A DNA stretch of 5,848 nt from Candidatus Scybalomonas excrementavium (GCA_017694765.1 JADIML010000164.1:1-5848), one strand, 5' to 3'; shown: positions 1 through 5,382, counted from the first letter of the stretch. The notes: generated by a model from the letters alone, not told the origin. Program-made: numbers and translations.

Positions 1-88
1 ACTCAAGTTTTTCTCCATATTTTTCAATAGTAGCTCTAACATGTTCTATAAAATCACTTTCACTAATAAAATTTAAATTCCAATCCAT
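1..88 (-). CDS. Restriction endonuclease, Eco47II/Sau96I-like family (5' part only)
   Basis: This is the start of the third gene of a restriction-modification operon; 29 codons are visible before the window ends. The ATG at 88-86 follows AGGGGAG (94-100) by 5 nt, and the gene starts 15 nt after the methyltransferase stop. The visible residues include NLNFIS, DFIEHVRATIEKYG and EKLE. From memory of the Eco47II family (type II enzymes cutting GGNCC), this matches their conserved N-terminus, with a phrase of the form FIS-x-x-D-(F/L)-x-x-HV-x-x-T-(I/V)-x-KY. The position directly behind a cytosine methyltransferase fits a cognate nuclease. The catalytic region lies outside the window, so neither function nor intactness can be judged. 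It could be another nuclease family, since identity rests on 29 residues plus context. Confidence 0.68.
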   Translation of the reverse strand, partial: MDWNLNFISESDFIEHVRATIEKYGEKLE

Positions 89-93
89 TCTTT

Positions 94-100
94 CTCCCCT
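94..100 (-). promoter_or_regulatory. Ribosome binding site of the putative endonuclease gene
   Basis: AGGGGAG on the minus strand ends 5 nt before the ATG at 88-86. It sits in the 15-nt gap after the methyltransferase stop, so the endonuclease is probably translated from the same message. It is the main support for a real gene running off the left edge. Confidence 0.7.
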
Positions 101-103
101 TTT

Positions 104-1117
104 CTATCTGTTTTTTAATTTCTCAAGTGAATGATAAATTTCTTTTGCAATATCATAAGATAAACTCACTGGAACAGCATTCCCGACTTGTTTGTACTGA
201 GATGTAACTCTTCCACAAAATTCCCAACTATCAGGAAAGGTTTGACATCTTGCATTTTCTCGAACTGTAAATGGTCTCGTTTCTAGTGGATGACATCTCT
301 CTGTTTGCTTTTGTGACGGAGATGTTAAAACTGTAAGAGATGGTTCATCTAGGCTTAATCTTCTTAATATACCAGTTCTCCCACCTTCCATATCCCAACA
401 ACTTTTCATATACTCTTTTGCAATTTTAGGATCAATATCTCGCCAGTATCCTCCTGGTGGCACTAATTTAAAAATTTTTCTCTTTGTTTCCCCATATTCT
501 ACACCAGGGCCTTTGGGACAATCTAATAAAATATCTCTTAATACAGGCTTGTACTCTCTTTTTTTAGGAAATGCAATCGATGTGCAACATACTAGATCTT
601 TACGCAACCCTATTGTTATTAATCGTTCTCTTTTTTGTGGCGCACCATGATCCCATGCATTTAAAACTTGATACTCTATTACATACCCTGCTTTTTCGAA
701 AATATCAATCATAGTTTTATATGTTCTACCACGATCATGACTTTTTAACCCTTTTACATTTTCAAATAAAAACATCTTAGGCTGCAATTTTTCTAAAAAT
801 AGCGCATAATGATAAAAAAGAGTTCCTCTTGCATCTTCTAATCCTAGTCTTTTTCCTGCATAAGAAAATGCCTGACAAGGTGCCCCACCAGATAATAAAT
901 CTAATTCTCCTTTTTTAATACCAAAGTACTTTTCTAAATCAAGACATGATATATTAGCAATATCATCATTTATTACGTTCCAAGTAGGTCGATTTTTCTT
1001 TAACGTATCTGCTGCATCTTTGTCAAATTCAATCAACCCTATTGCTTCAAATCCTGCTTGTTCGACCCCTAACGCTAATCCACCTGCTCCAGCAAATAAT
1101 TCTATTGTCGTATACAC
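104..1117 (-). CDS. DNA (cytosine-5-)-methyltransferase of a type II restriction-modification system
   Basis: This enzyme transfers a methyl group from S-adenosylmethionine to C5 of cytosine in its target site, protecting host DNA from the partner nuclease. The 337 residues carry the C5-methyltransferase motifs in order: SAM-binding FAGAGG (8-13), catalytic PCQ loop with Cys81 (GGAPCQAFSYAGKR), ENVKG (119-123), QKRERL (161-166), RPFTVRENARCQTFPD (281-296) and QVGNAVP (310-316). The target-recognition region lies at about 185-280. Its LRRLSLDEPS and QKQTERCHPLET phrases resemble, from memory, the M.Eco47II/M.Sau96I group that modifies GGNCC. Length is typical for the family and no motif is broken, so it should be active. 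The start is GTG at 1117, with GAGGG (1126-1130) 8 nt upstream. It lies 48 nt after the regulator gene and 15 nt before the putative endonuclease. The class is certain; the GGNCC target is inferred. Confidence 0.95.
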   Translation of the reverse strand: MYTTIELFAGAGGLALGVEQAGFEAIGLIEFDKDAADTLKKNRPTWNVINDDIANISCLDLEKYFGIKKGELDLLSGGAPCQAFSYAGKRLGLEDARGTLFYHYALFLEKLQPKMFLFENVKGLKSHDRGRTYKTMIDIFEKAGYVIEYQVLNAWDHGAPQKRERLITIGLRKDLVCCTSIAFPKKREYKPVLRDILLDCPKGPGVEYGETKRKIFKLVPPGGYWRDIDPKIAKEYMKSCWDMEGGRTGILRRLSLDEPSLTVLTSPSQKQTERCHPLETRPFTVRENARCQTFPDSWEFCGRVTSQYKQVGNAVPVSLSYDIAKEIYHSLEKLKNR

Positions 1118-1165
1118 TCGTCTATCCCTCTTTCTATACTTCTTTTATTTGTCTTTAGCAGTTTA

Positions 1166-1393
1166 TTATTTTATAGTATTTTCATGTTCTTCATCGACTA
1201 CCACTTCTACAATCTCTTCCATTTGACAGTGCAAAACTGTACAAATTTTACAAAGTATTTCTGTTGATACATTTTCATTCTTTCCAAGCTTTGCCAAAGC
1301 ATTTGTTGTAATTCCTGCCTTTTCTCTTAACGCGGTCTTACTCATACCTCTATCTATTAAAAGTTTCCATAACCTATTATAATTAATTGACAT
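1166..1393 (-). CDS. Xre/Cro-family helix-turn-helix regulator of the R-M operon
   Basis: A 75-residue DNA-binding protein, probably the operon's own repressor or controller. The helix-turn-helix covers about residues 16-38 (MSKTALREKAG, then ITTNALAKLGKN), as in small Cro/C1-type single-domain proteins. The acidic tail (EEIVEVVVDEEHE) follows a short helical region. The start is taken at 1393, because GGAGG (1399-1403) lies 5 nt upstream of that ATG. An in-frame ATG at 1405 would place the same Shine-Dalgarno inside the coding region. The gene is first in the operon, 48 nt before the methyltransferase. Repeats centred on the operon's -10 box are the likely binding site. It is the kind of small regulator often found ahead of R-M genes, but it is not clearly a classical C protein. 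Confidence 0.88.
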   Translation of the reverse strand: MSINYNRLWKLLIDRGMSKTALREKAGITTNALAKLGKNENVSTEILCKICTVLHCQMEEIVEVVVDEEHENTIK

Positions 1394-1410
1394 TATTTCC
1401 TCCATTTTGA

Positions 1411-1449
1411 AATCAACATTTTATCTAAATATACCATGTAATATTGATT
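1411..1449. promoter_or_regulatory. Inverted repeat centred on the R-M promoter -10 box, candidate operator
   Basis: AATCAACATT (1411-1420) and AATATTGATT (1440-1449) are inverted copies matching at 9 of 10 positions. Their centre (1430) coincides with the -10 hexamer (1428-1433). A third copy of the core ATATTGAT lies at 1461-1468, 20 bp from the one at 1441-1448, so two copies flank the -35 box. A protein bound here would block RNA polymerase. The obvious candidate is the Xre-type protein encoded just downstream. The repeats are visible in the sequence; the binding is inferred. Confidence 0.5.
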
Positions 1450-1456
1450 TTTTCAA
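1428..1456 (-). promoter_or_regulatory. Promoter of the R-M operon (sigma-A type)
   Basis: Read on the minus strand, TTGAAA (1451-1456) and TATATT (1428-1433) are separated by exactly 17 nt. A TG one base before the -10 gives an extended -10. The predicted start is near 1421, leaving a leader of about 28 nt before the regulator ATG at 1393. No competing promoter of this quality is seen on this strand in the gap. Confidence 0.75.
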
Positions 1457-1508
1457 TTATATATTGATATATTCTATACTATACAATACTCGTTCATAAA
1501 AGAATCAT

Positions 1509-1527
1509 AATGAATTGATTCAAACAC
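1509..1527 (+). promoter_or_regulatory. Candidate operator, copy A (AATGAA-N4-TTCAAACAC)
   Basis: The site holds the dyad TGAAT-TG-ATTCA (1511-1522), overlapped by a second dyad GAATCA (1502-1507)/TGATTC (1516-1521). The blocks AATGAA and TTCAAACAC recur at 3505-3524 just after the histidine kinase gene, with a spacer of 5 nt instead of 4. Copy A lies 35 bp upstream of the response-regulator -35 box. It may be a binding site of that regulator, used for autoregulation. No binding motif of a known VanR was recalled to support this. Confidence 0.35.
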
Positions 1528-1532
1528 CTCCT

Positions 1533-1548
1533 TACTACAACAATACTA
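1533..1548 (+). repeat. Direct repeat TACTA with 11-bp period upstream of the vanR-like promoter
   Basis: TACTA occurs at 1533-1537 and 1544-1548, an 11-bp period that ends 13 bp before the -35 box (1562-1567). OmpR-family regulators commonly bind tandem half-sites about one helical turn apart, just upstream of -35. The repeat is short and could be chance in AT-rich DNA. Confidence 0.25.
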
Positions 1549-1561
1549 AAACAAAGATATT

Positions 1562-1591
1562 CTGTCATTTTTCCCCTTTTTTTGCTATACT
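1562..1591 (+). promoter_or_regulatory. Promoter of the vanR-like/vanS-like operon
   Basis: TATACT (1586-1591) is preceded by TGC, making an extended -10. CTGTCA (1562-1567) lies 18 nt upstream and matches the -35 consensus at four of six positions. The predicted start is near 1598, about 32 nt before the ATG at 1630. A weak -35 with an extended -10 fits a promoter that needs an activator. TATAAC at 1597-1602 was considered as the -10 but lacks any -35. Confidence 0.55.
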
Positions 1592-1629
1592 ATTGCTATA
1601 ACAAAATGCTAGCAAAGGAGATGTCTATC

Positions 1630-2331
1630 ATGAAGAAAAAGATTTTGGTGGTAGATGATGAACAGTCTATTGCTGATTTGGTTGAATTATATTTGACGGC
1701 GGAAGGCTGGGATGTTCTAAAATTTGATAATGGCACAGATGCTCTTACTTGTATCGAACAAGAAGACCTTTCTATGGCAATTTTAGATATTATGCTTCCA
1801 GATATCGATGGATTTAAACTGTGTCATAAAATACGTGAAAAACACTTTTATCCAGTTATTATGCTCACTGCTAAAATGGAAGATATCGATAAAATTACTG
1901 GTCTCACAATCGGAGCCGATGACTATATTACAAAACCTTTTAATCCACTGGAATTGGTTGCTCGAGTAAAAACACAATTTCGACGCTATGAAAAATACAA
2001 CCACCCAGAAGTTATGACCGAGAAATCCACGGAAGAAACGATCGATATCCGAGGTCTATCTATTAGCTTAACTTCCCATTCTTGCACACTCAATGGAAAA
2101 GAACTCATACTGACACCGAGAGAATTTTCGATTTTATGGTATTTATGTAAAAATCACAGACGAGTTGTTTCCTCAGAAGAAATCTTTGAGCAAGTCTGGG
2201 GTGAAGAATTTTTTAATAGCAACAATACGGTAATGACCCATATTGGTCGTATTCGTGAAAAAATGAACGATTCTAGAAAAAATCCAAAATATATTAAAAC
2301 TGTATGGGGAGTGGGGTATCAAATTGAATAG
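1630..2331 (+). CDS. VanR-like OmpR-family response regulator
   Basis: A 233-residue transcription factor, activated by phosphoryl transfer from the kinase encoded next. The receiver domain (about 3-118) shows the acidic pair D9/D10, the phospho-acceptor D53 (LDIMLP), T80 (MLTAK) and K102 (ITKPF). A winged-helix DNA-binding domain (about 132-233) includes LTPREFSILWYLC, VVSSEEIFEQVWGEEFF and a C-terminal KTVWGVGYQIE. Phrases such as IADLVELYL, KITGLTIGADDYITKPF and NPKYIKTVWGVGY closely follow enterococcal VanR as I remember it. The start at 1630 is chosen because AAAGGAG (1614-1620) lies 9 nt upstream; the in-frame ATG at 1621 abuts that site. It overlaps the kinase gene by 8 nt. The vanR symbol is withheld because no resistance genes are present. 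Confidence 0.93.
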   Translation: MKKKILVVDDEQSIADLVELYLTAEGWDVLKFDNGTDALTCIEQEDLSMAILDIMLPDIDGFKLCHKIREKHFYPVIMLTAKMEDIDKITGLTIGADDYITKPFNPLELVARVKTQFRRYEKYNHPEVMTEKSTEETIDIRGLSISLTSHSCTLNGKELILTPREFSILWYLCKNHRRVVSSEEIFEQVWGEEFFNSNNTVMTHIGRIREKMNDSRKNPKYIKTVWGVGYQIE

Positions 2332-3505
2332 AATAGTAAATAAAAAAGAAATTTATCATCTTTCTCAAAGACTAAACTATACGTTAGTACAACGTTTTAT
2401 CCTATACTATCTTCTCTATCTGTTTACAGGAGCTTTGGGAATTTTTATGGCATATGTGTATTATAAAAGCCGAATCTGGTATGGAACGGAAAACTTTTTT
2501 CTCTTCGTTCATTTTGCTTGGAAGTTCATAACTCCAATACTATTGTCGTATGTAATGAGTGGAGCTATTGGTCTAGGTATCTATTTTCTTAGAAAGGCTT
2601 GTCGCTATTTAGATGAATTTCTAATTGCCTCTGAAAATTTATTTCTCGACACCGAGAAAGACGTTATCTTTTCAGAAGAATTACAGCCTGTGGCACTTTA
2701 TCTTAACTCTGTCCGAGACAATTTAAAAAATAGCCAACGACTGGCTATGGAAGCGGAACAGCGTAAAAATGATTTAGTTGTCTATCTCGCCCACGATCTA
2801 AAAACTCCTCTCACTTCGGTCATTGGATATTTAACACTCCTAAATGATGAGAGAGAAATTTCTCCAAAACTGCAACAGAAATATTTAGGTGTGGCTTTAG
2901 AAAAAGCAGAACGGTTAGAAGACTTAATCAATGAATTTTTTGAAATTACTCGTTTTAGTCTTACCCATCTTACGCTAGAACTCTCAGATATCAACCTATC
3001 GAGAATGTTAGAACAGACTATTTTTGAATTTCAACCGATGTTTTCAGATAAGGAGTTGACTTGTGAGCTGGATGCACCAAAAGACTATTTCTATCGATGT
3101 GATCCAGATAAACTCCAAAGAGTTTTTGATAACTTATTGAGAAATGCTGTCAACTACAGTTATCCAAATAGTACCGTTTCTATTGCTTTAAAAATAGAAC
3201 ATACACATCTTTTACTAACGGTACAAAATATTGGAAATACAATACCAGAAGAAAAGCTGAATCAAATCTTTGAGCAGTTCTTTCGCCTAGACACTTCTCG
3301 TAATACAAAAAGTGGTGGTGCTGGGCTTGGTCTTGCCATTGCAAAGGAGATTGTAAAACTCCATGGTGGAGAAATTTTTGCCCAAAGTGCAGAAAATCAA
3401 GTGACATTTTCCGTAAAGCTACCACTACCTAAAACAACAGAAACTACTTCTCAAAACATTGACAACCAAACCCATACAAACGATGAACGGTTGTATTCTA
3501 TATAA
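2324..3505 (+). CDS. VanS-like sensor histidine kinase
   Basis: A 393-residue membrane kinase, partner of the regulator it overlaps by 8 nt. Two membrane segments are predicted (about 24-47 and 61-89), with only about 13-15 residues outside between them. A linker and coiled region (about 95-150) leads to the H-box LAHDLKTPL with phospho-acceptor His157. Then come the N-box (FDNLLRNAVNYS; N270, N274), an altered G1 box (QNIGNTI, without the usual DxGxG), the F-box (IFEQFFRLD) and the G2 box (GGAGLGLAIAKEIV, about 331-344). The segment AEQRKNDLVVYLAHDLKT and the GNTIPEEKL phrase match VanS style. A polar tail of about 23 residues follows the ATPase domain. The start is TTG at 2324, with GGGG (2313-2316) 7 nt upstream. 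No ATG occurs before residue 42, which would delete the first membrane helix. The signal is unknown. Confidence 0.93.
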   Translation: MNRIVNKKEIYHLSQRLNYTLVQRFILYYLLYLFTGALGIFMAYVYYKSRIWYGTENFFLFVHFAWKFITPILLSYVMSGAIGLGIYFLRKACRYLDEFLIASENLFLDTEKDVIFSEELQPVALYLNSVRDNLKNSQRLAMEAEQRKNDLVVYLAHDLKTPLTSVIGYLTLLNDEREISPKLQQKYLGVALEKAERLEDLINEFFEITRFSLTHLTLELSDINLSRMLEQTIFEFQPMFSDKELTCELDAPKDYFYRCDPDKLQRVFDNLLRNAVNYSYPNSTVSIALKIEHTHLLLTVQNIGNTIPEEKLNQIFEQFFRLDTSRNTKSGGAGLGLAIAKEIVKLHGGEIFAQSAENQVTFSVKLPLPKTTETTSQNIDNQTHTNDERLYSI

Positions 3506-3524
3506 ATGAACATAGTTCAAACAC
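3505..3524 (+). promoter_or_regulatory. Candidate operator, copy B (AATGAA-N5-TTCAAACAC)
   Basis: Directly after the kinase stop, the perfect dyad TGAAC-ATA-GTTCA (3507-3519) sits inside AATGAA-N5-TTCAAACAC. The same two blocks occur at 1509-1527 upstream of the response regulator. Its place before the peptidase gene suggests that the two-component system may also act on that gene. The match is 15 of 15 conserved positions with a spacer one base longer. Confidence 0.35.
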
Positions 3525-3591
3525 AATGTTAGAAAATCGTAAGAATTTCTAGAGAAAAAATGGTGAATTTTGTTTGAAAATATGAGAGAAC

Positions 3592-3653
3592 AAAGTTGTC
3601 CTTTTTTGTATGATACATATAGAAAAACAAAGAAAACAAGAAAGGACAACTTT
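3592..3653 (+). promoter_or_regulatory. Hairpin sequestering the peptidase ribosome binding site
   Basis: Arms 3592-3609 and 3636-3653 pair over 18 positions in RNA without a break, including one G-U pair (3605-3640). The loop is 26 nt. The right arm contains the Shine-Dalgarno AAAGGA (3641-3646) and ends one base before the ATG at 3655; the left arm carries the matching TCCTTT. In a message read through from the kinase gene, this stem would hide the start site. A transcript starting inside the loop would lack the left arm and be free to translate. Alternatively the repeat is a protein-binding site in DNA. It is not a terminator, because no T-run follows either arm. Confidence 0.55.
3596..3623 (+). 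promoter_or_regulatory. Possible promoter of the peptidase gene
   Basis: TTGTCC (3596-3601) and TATAGA (3618-3623) are 16 nt apart, giving a start near 3630 and a leader of about 25 nt that keeps the Shine-Dalgarno but loses the left hairpin arm. The spacer holds the small dyad TGTAT-G-ATACA (3607-3617). The match to consensus is modest, and the gene may simply be co-transcribed with the kinase. Confidence 0.3.
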
Positions 3654-3654
3654 T

Positions 3655-4533
3655 ATGAAACGAATAGATCAAACACCAAATCCGAAAACTTATGAAACAA
3701 AAACACCTACTAAAAAGATCGATTATGCTATCAGAGGAAAAAGAAAAAAGGCCAAACATCCTCTAACCTTTCTATGGATTGTGGTCATTTTATGCATCAT
3801 TCTAACTCTAACAACGGGAAAAAGTGAAGCTTTATTAGATAGTATTGAAAATGAAATCCCCCTTTCCCCAAAAACAGTAAAACTAAAACGATATGCGAAA
3901 AAACATGGACTTCTTCTCTCGGATTATCCAACAGAACTGATTGAACTTTATGAAAGAAATCCAGAAACAAAGCAATTTGTATTTGAATATCCATTAAAAA
4001 AGGACAATCCTCCTTCTGCAACCGTAGATTCTATTCACACTTCTTCCGTTCCACTTCTTTTCCAGTGGGATCAGAGATGGGGATATGAGCAGTATGCAGG
4101 TAATTTCTTTGGACTTACTGGTTGTGGTCCTACTTGTCTGTCTATGGTATCCATCTATTTGACAGGTGACATGACAATGACGCCTATTTCTATGGCTAAA
4201 TTCGCCGAATCTAACGGTTATGCTTCAAATGGGAATGGCTCTTCTTGGACTTTATTTTCAGAAGGTGGTGTAAAACTTGGCTTTGATGTCACTGAAATTC
4301 CTTTCGTTGAAAAACGTATCATTGATAACTTAAATGTAGGAAATCCTATTGTAGCAATTATGGGACCTGGAGATTTTACAACAACAGGACACTTTATTGT
4401 ATTGACTGGATATAAAAACGGAAAAATCCAAATAAATGATCCAAATAGCAGAAAAAACTCAGAAAAACTTTGGGATCTTTCTAAGATTAAAGGACAGACT
4501 CGAAATCTTTGGGTATTTCGATCTGCTTCTTAA
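3655..4533 (+). CDS. Membrane-anchored C39-type (papain-fold) cysteine peptidase
   Basis: A 292-residue protein with a basic N-terminus (about 1-36), one membrane helix (about 37-54), a helical linker, and an extracellular papain-like domain from about 130 to the end. The domain fits the Peptidase_C39_2 pattern: FQWDQRWG with likely oxyanion Gln137, catalytic Cys157 in GCGPTCLSM, His246 in TGHFIVLTGY, and Asp262 in INDPNS. The orientation should be N-in, C-out. Proteins of this family are thought to act on surface proteins or wall peptides, but no substrate is evident, and no ABC exporter or leader peptide typical of bacteriocin C39 proteases is nearby. AAAGGA (3641-3646) lies 8 nt before the ATG at 3655. 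An upstream in-frame ATG at 3610 has no ribosome binding site. Its place behind a VanRS-like pair, where vanY or vanZ might be expected, suggests an output of that system. Confidence 0.88.
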   Translation: MKRIDQTPNPKTYETKTPTKKIDYAIRGKRKKAKHPLTFLWIVVILCIILTLTTGKSEALLDSIENEIPLSPKTVKLKRYAKKHGLLLSDYPTELIELYERNPETKQFVFEYPLKKDNPPSATVDSIHTSSVPLLFQWDQRWGYEQYAGNFFGLTGCGPTCLSMVSIYLTGDMTMTPISMAKFAESNGYASNGNGSSWTLFSEGGVKLGFDVTEIPFVEKRIIDNLNVGNPIVAIMGPGDFTTTGHFIVLTGYKNGKIQINDPNSRKNSEKLWDLSKIKGQTRNLWVFRSAS

Positions 4534-4542
4534 AAAAGTGGA

Positions 4543-4610
4543 TTCCTATAAGAGATAAGAAAAGTGTCAAATATATGGTTTGGGTCTTTCCTATAGTCAA
4601 ATTTCTGACA
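4543..4610. repeat. Short paired repeats downstream of the peptidase gene
   Basis: TTCCTATA occurs at 4543-4550 and 4588-4595, and GTCAAAT at 4566-4572 and 4596-4602. The inner block is bounded by TGTCA (4565-4569) and TGACA (4606-4610) in inverted orientation. This may be the scar of a small mobile element or chance. No transposase remnant is seen, and the 4534-4729 gap holds no other gene. Confidence 0.3.
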
Positions 4611-4621
4611 TTATTAAGCAC

Positions 4622-4671
4622 AAAAAAGCTATTGTTTTATGATTTTTCATCATAAATACAATAGCTTTTTT
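4622..4671. terminator. Bidirectional rho-independent terminator
   Basis: AAAAAAGCTATTGT (4622-4635) pairs perfectly with 4658-4671. An inner stem TTTATGA/TCATAAA (4636-4642/4650-4656) closes a 7-nt loop, with one bulged T at 4657. Six T residues end the hairpin on each strand, so it can stop both the peptidase transcript (plus) and the acetyltransferase transcript (minus), whose genes converge here. Confidence 0.9.
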
Positions 4672-4729
4672 CAGATTTTCAGTATTCCCTGTCCATTTTC
4701 TTTTATTCTCTTTAGAACCTGATGACAAC

Positions 4730-5263
4730 TTATAACATATACTTCATTTCATGCCAGTCTTCTCCACCCCAAGTTGAATGAGCCATTCCACAATCTACAA
4801 ATCCAAATTTTTTATACATATCCACTTTTTCTTTTAAACAAGTAAGAACCATTTCTTGTCGGCATCTTGCTTTCTCTCTTTGTAAATATTGATTCACTAT
4901 TTCTCTTCCGAGCCCTTGTCCACGATATTCTGGTAATACAGATAAGCCAAGTATCATAACGTTTTTTCCTTTTGGATTATGTAAAGTAGCATCTGTAAAA
5001 AATTCATCTCGAAAACAACTTTCATCTGTAGCAATTCCATTTAAAAATGCTGCTATTTTTCCTGTTTCCTTATCCACTGCCACTAAAAATAAATCTTCTG
5101 CTGCGGCAATTCGAGCTACCATATGCTTTTTGGAACACGCTTCATTTGGTGGAAAACAAACCTGTTCAATAACTACTGCTTGTTCGGCTTCCTCTTGTTT
5201 AATATTTCTAAATTCAAATTTTTCTAAAATATTTTGTGCCTGTTTTTCTAATCTTTTATCCAT
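4730..5263 (-). CDS. GNAT-family N-acetyltransferase (AANAT-like)
   Basis: A soluble acetyl-CoA-dependent N-acetyltransferase of 177 residues. The acetyl-CoA pyrophosphate-binding motif is VLPEYRGQGLGREIV (about 109-123; RGQGLG), followed by VDMYKKFGFVDCG (about 147-159), the usual C-terminal strand-helix of the fold. The ending (STWGGEDWHEM) and the N-terminal EQVCFPPNEACS recall bacterial relatives of arylalkylamine N-acetyltransferase. The substrate cannot be read from the sequence. The start is taken at the ATG at 5263, with GAAAGG (5274-5279) 10 nt upstream. A TTG at 5320 would add 19 residues rich in Lys and Asn; AAGG also lies upstream of it, so it is not excluded. It has its own promoter and converges on the terminator at 4622-4671, so it is probably independent of the VanRS block. 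Confidence 0.88.
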   Translation of the reverse strand: MDKRLEKQAQNILEKFEFRNIKQEEAEQAVVIEQVCFPPNEACSKKHMVARIAAAEDLFLVAVDKETGKIAAFLNGIATDESCFRDEFFTDATLHNPKGKNVMILGLSVLPEYRGQGLGREIVNQYLQREKARCRQEMVLTCLKEKVDMYKKFGFVDCGMAHSTWGGEDWHEMKYML

Positions 5264-5353
5264 ATTTTTATTGCCTTTCTTTTTTTGCGATCGTTTTTTA
5301 ATGTTGTTGTTTCGTTTCAAAATTTATATTACCTTGTTTTAACATTGATACCC

Positions 5354-5382
5354 ATATTAATTTTAGTATGTAACTATGTCAA
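5354..5382 (-). promoter_or_regulatory. Promoter of the GNAT gene
   Basis: On the minus strand a consensus TTGACA (5377-5382) and TAATAT (5354-5359) are 17 nt apart. The predicted start is near 5347, giving a leader of about 84 nt to the ATG at 5263. The -35 overlaps the TGA stop (5381-5379) of the upstream gene. No terminator is visible between the two genes, so read-through is also possible. Confidence 0.65.

Noticed and set aside
1020..1226. Plus-strand open frame across the methyltransferase and regulator genes.
   Set aside because: It is antisense to two well-supported genes, has a low-complexity Ser/Thr-rich product, and lacks a ribosome binding site.
1394..1405. Earlier ATG at 1405 for the helix-turn-helix regulator.
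   Set aside because: It would put the perfect GGAGG (1399-1403) inside the coding region; the ATG at 1393 is correctly spaced from it.
1582..1629. TTG at 1582 or ATG at 1606 or 1621 as the response regulator start.
   Set aside because: TTG 1582 overlaps the promoter -10 region, and ATG 1621 abuts AAAGGAG with no spacer. The protein aligns with its family from MKKKILVVDD at 1630.
1630..3505. Annotating a vancomycin resistance locus (vanR, vanS).
   Set aside because: The homology is clear, but no ligase, dehydrogenase or dipeptidase gene is present in the window, so resistance cannot be claimed and the gene symbols are left blank.
3592..3653. The inverted repeat before the peptidase as an intrinsic terminator.
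   Set aside because: No T-tract follows the stem on either strand, and the T-run on the plus strand lies inside the left arm.
3610..3654. ATG at 3610 as the peptidase start.
   Set aside because: It has no ribosome binding site and lies in the hairpin loop; the ATG at 3655 has AAAGGA 8 nt upstream.
3425..4021. Minus-strand open frames across the kinase tail, the gap and the peptidase gene.
   Set aside because: They are shadows of the plus-strand genes, with Phe/Leu/Ser-rich translations and no supporting start signals.
5264..5320. TTG at 5320 as the acetyltransferase start.
   Set aside because: It adds a low-complexity Lys/Asn-rich stretch, and an ATG with GAAAGG upstream exists at 5263. 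This is kept as a minor alternative only.
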